A stretch of 64,000 nucleotides of DNA, taken from contig NZ_BDAU01000012.1 in the NCBI RefSeq assembly GCF_001612615.1, forward strand, positions 124,001-188,000. The letters run 5' to 3'. The translations under genes were made by a program, and so were the position numbers. This DNA is from Nocardia amikacinitolerans NBRC 108937. Its GTDB lineage: Bacteria > Actinomycetota > Actinomycetes > Mycobacteriales > Mycobacteriaceae. The notes beneath the pieces were generated by a model, which was not told the DNA's origin, did no database searches, and was given only the letters and a program-made list of their open reading frames with translations. Of the stretch, positions 44,511-53,446 are shown piece by piece. Positions within the stretch are counted from its first letter, which is position 1; each line of letters opens with the position of its first letter.

Positions 44511-44523
44511 CTTACGGTGTAAG
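44511..44523. promoter_or_regulatory. TetR operator, copy 2
   Basis: CTTAC-GGT-GTAAG, 18 nt before the start of the reductase gene. The two operators are 34 bp apart centre to centre, in the divergent promoter region. Confidence 0.78.
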
Positions 44524-44540
44524 TAGAGGTGGTGTCCGTA

Positions 44541-45596
44541 ATGTCGGAGTCGTCCAGTCCGCGCGCGGCGATGTCGAAGCCCGAACGGCATGTGATGGCC
44601 GCGGTCGTCGCGCCGCGCTACGGTTCCAGCGACGTCCTGCGCATCGAGGAGGCGCCGAGGCCGGTGCCCGCCGCGCACGAGGTGCTGGTCCGGGTGCGGG
44701 CCGCCGCGGTCGCCTCCGGCGACGTGCACCTGCTCACCGGCAGGCCCTACCTGATCCGGCTGATGGGTTTCGGTGTGCGCAAACCGAAGGACCCGGTGAT
44801 CGGGCACGATCTGGCGGGCGAGGTCGTCGCGATCGGGTCCGCGGTCACGTCGTTCCGCGCCGGTGATCTCGTCTATGGCGCAACAGGTTTCGGTGCCTTC
44901 GCCGAGTACGCCTGCGTCGACGAGGCGACGCTCGCGCCGAAGCCGGCCGGTCTCGGTTTCGAACAGGCTGCCGCCCTGCCGGATTCGGGCATGACCGCAT
45001 TGCAAGGCCTGCGCGATGTCGGCAGGTTGCGCGCCGGGCAGTCGGTGCTGATCAACGGCGCGTCCGGCGGTGTGGGCAGTTTCGCCGTGCAGATCGCCAA
45101 GGCGACGGGCGCACGCGTGACGGCGGTGTGCAGCACGCGCCACGTCGAGTTCGTGCGCGAGCTCGGCGCCGATCGGGTAATCGATTACACCCGCGAAGAT
45201 TTTGTCGAAGAGAGCGAACGCTACGACGTCCTGCTCGATCTCGCGGGCAACCGCCGCCTCTCCGACTACCGCAAGGTGCTCGCGCCCGAGGGCGTCTTCG
45301 TGTCCTCGGCCGGAGCCCCGGGCGGTGACTGGTTCGGTCCGATGCTGTGGATCGGAAAGGTGGTGGTGGCAAACCTTTTCGTCCGCCAGACCTTGCGTCC
45401 GCTGCTGATGAAGCCGCGGCGCGCCGACCTCGACTACCTCAGCGAGCTCGTCGAGAACGGCAAGCTGCGCCCGGCGATCGAGCGTTCGTATCCGCTCCGT
45501 GAGGCTCCGGCCGCGATCGCACACGTCGCCGAGGGCCACGCACAGGGTAAGACGGTGCTGATCGTCGGCCAGGCGAACGCTTCCGAACCTGCGTGA
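44541..45596 (+). CDS. NAD(P)-dependent medium-chain dehydrogenase/reductase (quinone-reductase type)
   Basis: The protein is 351 aa from ATG 44541, chosen because AGAGGTGG lies just upstream; GTG 44529 overlaps that site. It is a zinc-independent MDR: an N-terminal GroES-like domain (EVLVRVRAAAVASGDVHLL; PVIGHDLAGEVVAIGS), then a Rossmann fold with NGASGGVGSFAVQIAKATGA and a GADRVIDYTRED segment. It lacks the catalytic zinc Cys/His set. It probably reduces enones or quinones with NADPH. Expression is probably repressed by the divergent TetR through the two CTTAC-N3-GTAAG sites. Confidence 0.9.
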   Translation: MSESSSPRAAMSKPERHVMAAVVAPRYGSSDVLRIEEAPRPVPAAHEVLVRVRAAAVASGDVHLLTGRPYLIRLMGFGVRKPKDPVIGHDLAGEVVAIGSAVTSFRAGDLVYGATGFGAFAEYACVDEATLAPKPAGLGFEQAAALPDSGMTALQGLRDVGRLRAGQSVLINGASGGVGSFAVQIAKATGARVTAVCSTRHVEFVRELGADRVIDYTREDFVEESERYDVLLDLAGNRRLSDYRKVLAPEGVFVSSAGAPGGDWFGPMLWIGKVVVANLFVRQTLRPLLMKPRRADLDYLSELVENGKLRPAIERSYPLREAPAAIAHVAEGHAQGKTVLIVGQANASEPA

Positions 45597-45760
45597 GACT
45601 CCCGCAGCGCTCCATCGAGCGCCAGCGGCAACGGCCGGGCAGGTTTTCGGGTCTCGGGCGACAAGCCGACCCGCTCGCCATCACCGTCGCGAAGGTCCCT
45701 CGGCTCGCGATGCCGGGCGCCGCCGGGGAATCGAAGCCCCGCCCGAAGCCGGCGCGCGGA
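45597..45760. other. Convergent intergenic region
   Basis: 164 bp between the converging reductase and WYL genes. Only a weak hairpin (GCGCTC-CATC-GAGCGC, near 45606) is seen. No gene is supported. Confidence 0.5.
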
Positions 45761-46711
45761 TCAAGAGACAGCGTCACTGAAGCGCTCGGCCAGGACACGG
45801 ACGCGCTCGACGAGCTCGGGCGGTTCGTGCACCCGGAACGGGAAGTCGAAAAGGGCGACGTAGATCGCGAGTTCATCGAGCGAATTCGAACCCGTTCGCA
45901 GCAGGCAACTTTCGGTATCGAGCGGTTCGATGACGCCCACCGTCGGCGCGATGCGGTCGGCGGCTACTTCGGCGGGAACCAGCAGGGTGATGCGGGCGGC
46001 GTAGCGGTAGGGCGAGGTCGTCACCCCGCGCGTGAGGTAGCCGGAGAGGTCCATGTCGGGCGCCTCGCGCGGTGTGAACTTCGGGCCGGTGGGGATGCGC
46101 GGGTGCATTCGGTCGACGCGGTAGGTGCGCCAGTCGCCGCGGTCGACGTCCCAGGCGATGAGGTACCAGCGGCGGCCGGTGTGCGCGAGCCGGTGTGGTT
46201 CTACGGTGCGTAAAGCGGTGGAGCCCTCGTGGTTTCGGTAATCGAAGCGCAGACGGTGCTGGTCGCGGATGGCGGCGGCGACGGCGGTGAGTATGTCCGG
46301 GTCGACGGTCGCGCCCGCCGCGGGAACGGTGACCGTCACCGAGTGCAGCAGCTGCACGCGGTGCCGCAACGGCGAAGGAAGCACCTGTTCGAGCTTGGTG
46401 AGCGCGCGCAGCGAGCTGTCCTCGATACCGGCGACGCTCCCGCCCGCCGCGGTGCGCAGACCGATCGCGACGGCCACCGCCTCGTCGTCGTCCAACAGGA
46501 GCGGCGGCAGCTTCGCGCCCGCCCCGAGCCGATAGCCCGCGACCCCCGCGCTGGCCTGCACCGGATAGCCGAGCGAGCGCAGCTTGTCGATGTCGCGGCG
46601 GACGGTACGCACGTCCACCTCGAGACGCTCGGCCAATTCGGCTCCGGTCCAGTCGCGCGGCGTTTGCAGCAGCGAGAGCAGGCGCAGCAGGCGGGCGGAA
46701 GTTTCCAACAT
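45761..46711 (-). CDS. HTH-WYL domain transcriptional regulator
   Basis: A 316-aa regulator with an N-terminal HTH_11 (RLLRLLSLLQTPRDWTGAELAERLEVDVRTVRRDIDKLRSLGYPV, residues about 7-52). A WYL domain follows in the middle (RLRFDYRNHEGS ... PHRLAHTGRRWYLIAWDVDRGDWRTYRVDRM), and then a WCX-like C-terminal extension. Such proteins bind nucleotides or small ligands and commonly control a neighbouring gene. It diverges from an epoxide hydrolase across an ACCTAGG inverted repeat, so that gene is the likely target. Confidence 0.9.
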   Translation of the reverse strand: MLETSARLLRLLSLLQTPRDWTGAELAERLEVDVRTVRRDIDKLRSLGYPVQASAGVAGYRLGAGAKLPPLLLDDDEAVAVAIGLRTAAGGSVAGIEDSSLRALTKLEQVLPSPLRHRVQLLHSVTVTVPAAGATVDPDILTAVAAAIRDQHRLRFDYRNHEGSTALRTVEPHRLAHTGRRWYLIAWDVDRGDWRTYRVDRMHPRIPTGPKFTPREAPDMDLSGYLTRGVTTSPYRYAARITLLVPAEVAADRIAPTVGVIEPLDTESCLLRTGSNSLDELAIYVALFDFPFRVHEPPELVERVRVLAERFSDAVS

Positions 46712-46730
46712 GCCGAAAAGTCTGCCGGAA

Positions 46731-46755
46731 ACCTAGGGCCGAACCTGTCCTAGGT
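46731..46755. promoter_or_regulatory. Inverted repeat in the WYL/epoxide hydrolase promoter
   Basis: ACCTAGG-N11-CCTAGGT, perfect 7-bp arms, 20 nt from the WYL start and 20 nt from the hydrolase ATG. It is a probable regulator site. Confidence 0.6.
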
Positions 46756-46774
46756 GACGCATATCGTCGTTCTC

Positions 46775-47932
46775 ATGACCTTCGAGATCACCGAATTCCG
46801 CATCGACATCCCGCAGCAGCAACTCGATGACCTGCACCGACGGCTCGACGCGGTGCGCTGGCCCGAACCGCTGCCCGGTGACGACTGGGACACCGGCGTG
46901 CCCACCGCGTGGCTGCGCTCGCTGGTCGAGTACTGGCGCACCGGCTACGACTGGCGCGCCGCCGAGCGCGAGCTCAACGCGCATCCGCAGTTCCGCACCG
47001 AGATCGACGGGCAGAACATCCACTTCCTGCACGTCCGCTCGCCCGAGCCGAACGCGCTCCCGCTGCTGCTCACCCACGGCTGGCCCGGCTCGGTGGTCGA
47101 ATTCCTCGATCTGATCGGACCGTTGACCGACCCGAGAGCACACGGCGGCGACCCGGCGGACGCGTTCCACGTCGTCGTTCCCGCGCTGCCGGGATTCGGA
47201 TTCTCCGGTCCGGTGCGCGAATCCGGTTGGACCATCGAACGTATCGCCAGGGCGTGGGCGGAATTGATGCGGCGGCTCGGCTACGACCGCTACGGCGTGC
47301 AGGGCGGCGACATCGGCGCGGCGGTCAGCCCCGAGGTCGGACGGGTCGCGCCGGACCGGGTGCTCGGCGTGCACACCAACGGCGGAGTGGGCGGGTTCCC
47401 CAGCCTGCCGCTGTCGGAGGAGGAACTCGCCGAGCTGACCGACCTGGAGCGCGACCGGATCCGCCGGATCGAGGCGTTCATGAACGAGGAATTCGGCTAC
47501 ATCGCGATCCAGTCCACCCGCCCGCAGGCGCTCGCGTACGGGCTCACCGATTCGCCGGTCGGCCAATTGGCTTGGATCATGGACAAATTCCGCGAGTGGA
47601 CGCACCCGCGCGCCGTGGAGCCGGACAAGATCATCGACCGGGATCGCCTGCTGACCAACGCGATGCTGTACTGGCTCACCGGCACCGCGGGGTCCGCCGC
47701 GTACGTGGGCTACGCGCAGGGCGCGCCTTGGGGACCGCCGAAGGCGAACTCCGGTGTGCCGACCGGTGTCATCGTGTTCGCCCACGACGTCGCCATCCGT
47801 CGCTACGACGAGCAGGAGAACACCATCACCCGCTGGACCGACGTGGACCGCGGCGGACATTTCGCCGCGCTGGAGGAACCCGAACTCCTCACCGACGACG
47901 TCCGCGCGTTCTTCCGCGACCTGCGCCGATAG
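46775..47932 (+). CDS. Epoxide hydrolase (EHN-domain, microsomal EH-like alpha/beta hydrolase)
   Basis: The protein is 385 aa from ATG 46775; the GTG at 46754 overlaps the operator and was not chosen. The N-terminal EHN domain is present ([25 protein letters not shown] ... [15 protein letters not shown]). The alpha/beta hydrolase core has HGWPGS (oxyanion hole), [12 protein letters not shown] (nucleophile Asp near residue 180), a lid region, and [10 protein letters not shown] (catalytic His). It hydrolyses epoxides to diols in the cytoplasm, perhaps of fatty-acid or terpene type. It is probably controlled by the divergent WYL protein. Confidence 0.92.
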   Translation: MTFEITEFRIDIPQQQLDDLHRRLDAVRWPEPLPGDDWDTGVPTAWLRSLVEYWRTGYDWRAAERELNAHPQFRTEIDGQNIHFLHVRSPEPNALPLLLTHGWPGSVVEFLDLIGPLTDPRAHGGDPADAFHVVVPALPGFGFSGPVRESGWTIERIARAWAELMRRLGYDRYGVQGGDIGAAVSPEVGRVAPDRVLGVHTNGGVGGFPSLPLSEEELAELTDLERDRIRRIEAFMNEEFGYIAIQSTRPQALAYGLTDSPVGQLAWIMDKFREWTHPRAVEPDKIIDRDRLLTNAMLYWLTGTAGSAAYVGYAQGAPWGPPKANSGVPTGVIVFAHDVAIRRYDEQENTITRWTDVDRGGHFAALEEPELLTDDVRAFFRDLRR

Positions 47933-48083
47933 TCGGGTCGTCCGCGCCTTGGCCCGGCGGGTCGCCGCCGGACAAGGTGTTCGCCATCTTTCACACGCGG
48001 TAGATCGGCGAAACTTGCTTCCCGCAGCGGTGATTCAGCGCACACTCGGAAGGGTACGACCGCGGTGAGCAGGAGCGATCACC

Positions 48084-48236
48084 ATGACCGAACCGTTGCG
48101 GATGACGCAGGAACATCGAGAGGCCTTCTGGCGGCGCTGCGGCTGGTCACCCGAGCAATCCGAGGCCCAGCGCCGCGAGATCGAGCAGCGCTGGGGCGAC
48201 GAGTGGATCGACATGGCGGAGCTGCTCGGCTGGTAG
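48084..48236 (+). CDS. Small 50-aa protein of unknown function
   Basis: This ORF begins at ATG 48084 with AGGAG 8 nt upstream and reads MTEPLRMTQEHREAFWRRCG..., ending DMAELLGW-stop. It is acidic/amphipathic and Trp-rich (five Trp in 50 aa), suggesting a short helical protein. It follows a 150-bp gap after the epoxide hydrolase and stops 5 nt short of the converging carboxyltransferase gene. I do not recognise a family. A good RBS and a codon pattern like its neighbours support it as real. Confidence 0.6.
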   Translation: MTEPLRMTQEHREAFWRRCGWSPEQSEAQRREIEQRWGDEWIDMAELLGW

Positions 48237-48241
48237 CCGAT

Positions 48242-50251
48242 TCAATCGGCGCCGAGCTCGCCCGCCAGCCGCCACGAGTCGCGCTCGGCGGCAAAGGCTT
48301 CCGCCTGTGTCGCGCGGAATCGAGCGATGGCGGCGGCGTTGTCGGCGAGGAACGTGCGATAGTCCGCGAGCCGGAACTCGCCGTCCTCGGCGCGCACCTC
48401 CACCTTGCCCGCGGCGAAATCGGCTCGCATGTCGAGCAATTCCTCCGCGCTCACCGGATACCAGCTGATTCGATCGAAATAGCGCAGCAGCCAGGGCGTC
48501 TCGGTGGCGGCGTGGTTCCACACCTGGGTGGTGCGGCCGACGAACTGATAGCCGCCCGGCCCTTCCATGCCGTAGATACACAGGTAGGCCCCGCCGATAC
48601 CGACCGCGTTCTCCGGCGTCCAGGTGCGGGCCGGGTTGTACTTGGTGGTCACCAGGCGGTGGCGGGGATCGATCGGCGTGGCCACCGGTGCGCCGAGGTA
48701 CACATCGCCGAGACCGAGCACCAGGTACTCGGCCCCGAACACGGTGTCGTAGACGTCCTCGACCGTGTGCAATCCGTTCATGCGCCGGATGAATTCGATG
48801 TTCCACGGGCACCACGGCGCGTCGGCGCGCACACCGTGCATGTAGCGGGTGATCGCCTCCCTGGTCGAGGGGTCGTCCCAGGAGAGCGGCAGGTGCACCG
48901 TGCGGCTCGGCACCACCAGCTCCGCGACGGCGGGCAGCTCCCGCTCGGCCTCGGCGAGCAGATCCAACAGCTTCGGCACCGGCAGGACGTGCGGATCGAC
49001 GCGAATCTGCAAGGACCGCACGCCGGGGGTCAGCTCCACCACCCCGTGCGGGTTCGTCGCAAGCAGGTGCTGGTGCAGCGCGTGCACCCGGGCGCGCAGG
49101 CCGAGATCCAGTGTCATCGCGCCGTATTCGACGAGGACACCGTCGTCGCCCGCGCGGCGATACGTCACCCCGGTCTCGTCGTCCGCCTCGGCGCGGCGCA
49201 GCACGCCGTCGTCGCCGTCGCCGCCGGGGGAGAGCACCGAAGGCCACGAGGCCCGTCTGCCGGGACCCAGATCGCGCAGCGACGCGGCGTGTTCGCTGCG
49301 CACCGGCACGAAACGCACAGCGTCGCCGGGGCAGAGCTGACCCAGCTTCCACCGATCGGCCGCGACCACCGTGACCGGGCAGACGAAGCCGCCGAGACTC
49401 GGTCCGTCGGGTCCGAGCAGGATCGGCGTATCGCCGGTGAAGTCCAGTGCGCCAACGGAATACGGTGTGTCGTGGATGTTGGACGGGTGCAGACCCGCTT
49501 CGCCGCCATCGGTGCGTGCCCACTCCGGCTTGGGGCCGATGAGCCGCACGCCGGTGCGATCGGAGTTGAAGTGCACTTCGTAGTCGGTGCCGATGATGGT
49601 GTCGAAGTCGGCGCGCGTGAAGAACTCCGGTGCGCCGTGCGGTCCCTCCGTGACGGCGAGTTCCCAGCGTTTGGCCAGCACCGGTCGGTCGTCGGCCGGG
49701 ACAGCCGTGGCAAGGGGCGTGTGAGATACGCCAAGGGGTAGTACTTCTCCCTCGCGCAGGGCAGCGCCCGTGCTTCCGCCGAAGCGGCCGAGAGTGAAAG
49801 TGGCGACGCTGCCGAGGTATTCGGGCAGCTCGATGCCGCCCGAGATCAGCACGTAGGACCGCATGCCCGGCCCGCGTATCGCACCGACCTCCAGCACACC
49901 GCCCGCGGGAATCCGCACCGTCCGCCACTGTTCGACCGGTGCGCCGTTCACCGTCACCCCCGCGGGCGCGCCCGTCACGCATACCCACGTGGCGGTGGCG
50001 AATCGGAGCGCGGGACCGCCGAGCGTGCATTCCAATCCCGCCGCACCCTCGGGATTACCGAGCACCCGGTTGCCCAGCCGAAAGGAGAGGTCGTCCATCG
50101 GCCCGGACGGCGGAACGCCGACGTGCCAGTATCCGACGCGGCCCGGCCAATCCTGCACGGTGACAAGCGTTCCCGGCCGCAACACTTCGACGCGCGCGCC
50201 CACGGCTTCTTCGATCTCGACTTCCGGCGCAGGCGCCTCGACGACGGTCAT
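48242..50251 (-). CDS. Urea/guanidine carboxylase-type carboxyltransferase (KipA-KipI fusion), lacking BC and BCCP domains
   Basis: This 669-aa protein is built like the carboxyltransferase part of urea carboxylase. First comes an AHS2/KipA-like domain ([44 protein letters not shown]). Then comes an AHS1/KipI-like domain ([72 protein letters not shown]). The usual N-terminal biotin carboxylase and C-terminal biotinyl domain are missing. The ATG (50251) overlaps the UAAP2 stop, so translation is coupled. It should transfer a carboxyl group from a biotinyl partner made elsewhere to urea or guanidine. The alternative is a 5-oxoprolinase-like role. Confidence 0.85.
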   Translation of the reverse strand: MTVVEAPAPEVEIEEAVGARVEVLRPGTLVTVQDWPGRVGYWHVGVPPSGPMDDLSFRLGNRVLGNPEGAAGLECTLGGPALRFATATWVCVTGAPAGVTVNGAPVEQWRTVRIPAGGVLEVGAIRGPGMRSYVLISGGIELPEYLGSVATFTLGRFGGSTGAALREGEVLPLGVSHTPLATAVPADDRPVLAKRWELAVTEGPHGAPEFFTRADFDTIIGTDYEVHFNSDRTGVRLIGPKPEWARTDGGEAGLHPSNIHDTPYSVGALDFTGDTPILLGPDGPSLGGFVCPVTVVAADRWKLGQLCPGDAVRFVPVRSEHAASLRDLGPGRRASWPSVLSPGGDGDDGVLRRAEADDETGVTYRRAGDDGVLVEYGAMTLDLGLRARVHALHQHLLATNPHGVVELTPGVRSLQIRVDPHVLPVPKLLDLLAEAERELPAVAELVVPSRTVHLPLSWDDPSTREAITRYMHGVRADAPWCPWNIEFIRRMNGLHTVEDVYDTVFGAEYLVLGLGDVYLGAPVATPIDPRHRLVTTKYNPARTWTPENAVGIGGAYLCIYGMEGPGGYQFVGRTTQVWNHAATETPWLLRYFDRISWYPVSAEELLDMRADFAAGKVEVRAEDGEFRLADYRTFLADNAAAIARFRATQAEAFAAERDSWRLAGELGAD

Positions 50252-50868
50252 CGCGTGACCACCATGCGCACGGGGGTCGGATCGAAACCGTTGCAGGGAT
50301 TGTTGATCTGCGGGCAGTTGGACACCAGCACGAGCGTGTCGACCTCGGCACGGAGGGTGACCTTCTTGCCGGGGGCGGACAACCCGTCCACGATGCCGAG
50401 CGTTCCGTCCGGCTCGACCGGGACGTTCATGAACCAGTTGATGTTCGAGACGAGATCCCGTTTGCCGAGACCCCACTTCATCGCCTCGGTGAGAAAGTTC
50501 TCCACGCAGGCGTGCTGGTGACGGGTGTGGTGCCCGTAGCGCAGGGTGTTGGATTCCTGTGAGCACGCGCCCGCGATGGTGTCGTGATTGCCGACCTCGT
50601 CGGCGAGCACCGTCATCAGGGCGGTGCCCGCGTCGGTCAACAGCACGCTGCCGGTGGTCAGGAAGATGTTGCGCTGGGCGACGACGGTGGCCTGGGCGCT
50701 GTAGCGGTCGGCGTGGTCGGCGGCGGAGTAGAGCAGGCAGTCGACCGCCTGATTGCCGTGCAGGTCGATGATCTCCCACTGATCGCCCGCCCGGACGATG
50801 GTCGACCACGGCGCGCAGGCGGGCACGATCTCGTCGAGCACGATGGCGCGGGACAGGGTCGAGGTCAT
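50248..50868 (-). CDS. UAAP2 family protein (DUF1989), probable carboxyguanidine deiminase subunit
   Basis: A 206-aa DUF1989 protein matching urea amidolyase-associated protein 2. Family marks are [55 protein letters not shown] and [16 protein letters not shown], with conserved His/Cys. In guanidine-degrading bacteria UAAP1 and UAAP2 form the carboxyguanidine deiminase (CgdAB), which converts carboxyguanidine to allophanate after guanidine carboxylation. Its ATG overlaps the UAAP1 stop and its stop overlaps the carboxyltransferase start, so all three are coupled. Function is by family and context. Confidence 0.85.
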   Translation of the reverse strand: MTSTLSRAIVLDEIVPACAPWSTIVRAGDQWEIIDLHGNQAVDCLLYSAADHADRYSAQATVVAQRNIFLTTGSVLLTDAGTALMTVLADEVGNHDTIAGACSQESNTLRYGHHTRHQHACVENFLTEAMKWGLGKRDLVSNINWFMNVPVEPDGTLGIVDGLSAPGKKVTLRAEVDTLVLVSNCPQINNPCNGFDPTPVRMVVTR

Positions 50869-51626
50869 GCCGTCGCCTCCAGGGTCATGGCCGTCCAGGC
50901 CGCTTCGGTGTTCTGCACGGCCCGCAGGTATTCCGGGTCGCTGCTGTGGGTCGCGGTCAAGTCCTCGGGAGCGGACCAGGCGACGACATCGAGATCCGTA
51001 GTGGCGCGCTCGCCCAGCGGATGCGCGGCATTGGCCACCAGCAGCACCGCGGGCAGGTGGACGAGCAGATCCACCGACGATCCGGCGGCCGCGCTGCCGG
51101 TGGCGACCAGCGCGCCGTCGGCGGCCACCCGGACGCCGCGGAAGAACGAGACGCTCGGCGCGATATCGCGCGCCGTCAAGCCCTGCTTGGCTCCCGCGAG
51201 GCGCAACAGCCCGCGGGCCTCGGCAGAGGGCCCGCAGAGCGTGTCGTGGTGTCCGGAGTCGTCGGCCAGCACGGTGGCCAGCACCCGGCCTTGATCGGTG
51301 AGCAGCGGGTGGCCTGTCGAAAGATACGCCTGCCAGGGCACTTTCACGGTGTCGGCCACGTTCAGCCGCTCCCACGGCGCATCGGCGCGCAGCAGGAGCA
51401 CGTGGGCGCAGGCGGATCCGGCCGGGTCGCTCAGCCGGACGCGGGTGCCGCGACCCAGAACGACATTGGCGTAGCCACTCGGCGGAATGCGTTGCGACCA
51501 AGTGATCTTGGCGGACGGCACGTCGGAGGGGAGGTTCGGGGCCGCGAGAGTCGCGGCCGCGGCTTGGGCGCGAGCGTGCGAGCGCGCGGCCTCGGTGGAC
51601 GCGGTGCCCGTGGGGGAGTCGGTCAT
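50865..51626 (-). CDS. UAAP1 family protein (DUF1989), probable carboxyguanidine deiminase subunit
   Basis: The protein is 253 aa from ATG 51626. Family marks are [57 protein letters not shown], and [11 protein letters not shown] with the conserved H-x-x-x-C. It matches urea amidolyase-associated protein 1, which pairs with UAAP2. The N-terminal 35 residues are Ala/Thr-rich and less conserved. It is second in the permease-UAAP1-UAAP2-carboxyltransferase operon, 67 nt after the permease stop. The DNA around its start is closely packed, with no separate promoter evident. Confidence 0.85.
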   Translation of the reverse strand: MTDSPTGTASTEAARSHARAQAAAATLAAPNLPSDVPSAKITWSQRIPPSGYANVVLGRGTRVRLSDPAGSACAHVLLLRADAPWERLNVADTVKVPWQAYLSTGHPLLTDQGRVLATVLADDSGHHDTLCGPSAEARGLLRLAGAKQGLTARDIAPSVSFFRGVRVAADGALVATGSAAAGSSVDLLVHLPAVLLVANAAHPLGERATTDLDVVAWSAPEDLTATHSSDPEYLRAVQNTEAAWTAMTLEATA

Positions 51627-51693
51627 GGTGTTCCCTTTTCGAGTGATCCGTGCGCGGCGGCAGGCAGAACCGCCGCGCACGGCATGGATGCGG

Positions 51694-53235
51694 TCAGGCC
51701 GGTTGGACGGCGGGTTCGCCGCTCGTCTCGGCGCGCGGAGCGGCGACGACGAACCGGTGTACGACCGCGCCGACAGCCGCCACGGTGAGCACGAAAAGCG
51801 GTGCGGCCCAGAGCATCCACCAGCCGCCGCCGTGCGGCGTGTACACCTCGGCGCGCGGCCAGGCCAGATTGATCGCCATGGCGATGCCCCACACCACGGC
51901 GAGCGCGTTGACCGGAATGCCGAAGCGGCCCAGGCTGAACAGCGATTCGTCGGCGGTCTCCGTCGTGGGGCCCCAGCCCTTCAGCCGCCGGATCAGCAGC
52001 GGAACGGTGACCAGCAGATAGGCCACGTAGAGCGAGACGATGCAGACGCTGGCGAGGGTGGCGAAGATCGCCGCGTTGCCGAGATTGACCACCAGCAGAC
52101 CGATGCCGAGCAGACCGATCACCACGGCGGGCAGCACGGGTGTGCCGTACCGAGGATGCACCGCGGCGAGCCTGGCGGCGAAGGGCAGTTTGCCGTCGCG
52201 GGCCATGGAGAACATCAGCCGCGAGCCCGCCGTCTGAATCGCCAAGGTGCACACCATGATCGCGATGGCGACGCAGGCGAGCAGGACCTTGCCCGCCGGG
52301 CTGTCCAGCTTCGCGGTGAGCACGTAGGCGAGACCCTCGGTGGCCAGCGTGCCGTCGGTCAGGCTCGGGGCCGCCATCAGCGCGCCGAGTAGCATGAGCC
52401 CGCCGCCGAGCGCGGACACCGACAGCGCGGTCAGAATGGTGCGCGGCGCGACTCTGCGCGGATTCTTCGTCTCCTCGGAAAGCTCACCGGCGGAATCGAA
52501 TCCGACCATCACGTAGGCGGCCATCAGGCCGGAGACGAGGAACGCGGCCCAGTACGGTCCCGGCGCGGCCTGATCGGTCTGCAACACGACACCGGGTCCG
52601 CGTTCGGCGTTCACGAAGAACAGGCCGATGATCGCGGCGATGCCGACGATCTCGATGGTGACGCCGATGGAGTTGATCTTCGCCATCAGGTCGATGCCGA
52701 TGACGTTGATCGTCGTGGTGACGACGAGCAGGATGCTGCCGAGCAGCACCGCGTTGGTCGCGCCAGAGGCGGAGGTGAGCGCGGTGTCCTCGCCGACGAT
52801 CTGGAATCCGCTCCAGATCGTCGGCAGCACAACTTGCAGGGCGATGGCGGCCGCGGCGGCGGTGACGATCTGCGCGATGACCATCATCCAGCCCGCGAAC
52901 CAGCCGACGAGTTCGCCGCCGAGCCGCCGCGACCACTGATAGATGCAGCCGGAGAGCGGGTAGCGGGCGGCCAGTTCGGCGAAATTCAGCGCGACGAGGA
53001 ACTGCCCGGCGAAGACGATCGGCCAGGTCCAGAAGAAGGCGGCGCCGCCGAACGAATAGCCGAAGCCGAAGAACTGGAAGATCGTGGTGAGAATCGAGAC
53101 GAACGAGAAGCCCGCCGCGAACGAGGCGTAGCGGCCCAGTTTGCGGTGCAGCACCGGCCGATAGCCGAAACTGGCGAGGTCTGCGCTGTCGACGTTGGCG
53201 TCGGAGGATGGGGGCGGAGCGACTGTTGTGGCCAT
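51694..53235 (-). CDS. APC-family amino-acid/guanidine-type permease
   Basis: A 513-aa integral membrane protein with about 12 helices (for example FAAGFSFVSILTTIFQFF, IVFAGQFLVALNFAELAAR, VLLGSILLVVTTTINVIG, WMLWAAPLFVLTVAAVG). It has the APC-type loop SEETKNPRRVAPRTIL. The start at ATG 53235 follows AGGACC; an upstream ATG-like codon at 53262 would add residues with no role. It heads the UAAP operon and probably imports the nitrogen compound (guanidine, urea or a small amino acid). It is divergent from a TetR regulator across a perfect palindrome. Confidence 0.87.
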   Translation of the reverse strand: MATTVAPPPSSDANVDSADLASFGYRPVLHRKLGRYASFAAGFSFVSILTTIFQFFGFGYSFGGAAFFWTWPIVFAGQFLVALNFAELAARYPLSGCIYQWSRRLGGELVGWFAGWMMVIAQIVTAAAAAIALQVVLPTIWSGFQIVGEDTALTSASGATNAVLLGSILLVVTTTINVIGIDLMAKINSIGVTIEIVGIAAIIGLFFVNAERGPGVVLQTDQAAPGPYWAAFLVSGLMAAYVMVGFDSAGELSEETKNPRRVAPRTILTALSVSALGGGLMLLGALMAAPSLTDGTLATEGLAYVLTAKLDSPAGKVLLACVAIAIMVCTLAIQTAGSRLMFSMARDGKLPFAARLAAVHPRYGTPVLPAVVIGLLGIGLLVVNLGNAAIFATLASVCIVSLYVAYLLVTVPLLIRRLKGWGPTTETADESLFSLGRFGIPVNALAVVWGIAMAINLAWPRAEVYTPHGGGWWMLWAAPLFVLTVAAVGAVVHRFVVAAPRAETSGEPAVQPA

Positions 53236-53356
53236 GGGCGGGGTCCTTCGGCGTGCGGCCAATACCTATCGCATGACAGTTTTGCGCTCGGGATCGCGAT
53301 TTCGGTGTCCGCCGTGTATCGCTTGCGGCAACGCCGGCAACTTCTGCGTTGCCTGA

Positions 53357-53378
53357 GTTTCTGTCAAGTGACAGAAAC
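53357..53378. promoter_or_regulatory. Operator palindrome between the permease operon and its TetR
   Basis: GTTTCTGTCA-N2-TGACAGAAAC, perfect 10-bp arms. It lies in the divergent promoter region, and a second partial site (ATGACAGTTTT) occurs near 53273. Confidence 0.75.
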
Positions 53379-53446
53379 CTCTCCGTTGCGTGACGGCCGC
53401 GGCGGGCCCGACCTTCGGCGTCGGTAGCCAGTGCGAGAATGGGCAC

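Noticed and set aside
46754..46774. GTG 46754 as the epoxide hydrolase start
   Set aside because: It sits inside the ACCTAGG inverted repeat, while ATG 46775 gives the family-typical N-terminus.
48065..49741. A 558-codon plus-strand ORF
   Set aside because: It is antisense to the carboxyltransferase, with no RBS-supported start and a low-complexity product.
48242..50809. An 855-codon version of the carboxyltransferase
   Set aside because: The extra N-terminal residues are an Arg-rich shadow of UAAP2. The ATG at 50251 overlaps the UAAP2 stop.
53236..53446. Guanidine riboswitch in the leader of the permease operon
   Set aside because: I could not find the conserved cores of the guanidine riboswitch classes. 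The visible structure is a symmetric DNA palindrome typical of a protein operator. A covariance-model search would settle it.
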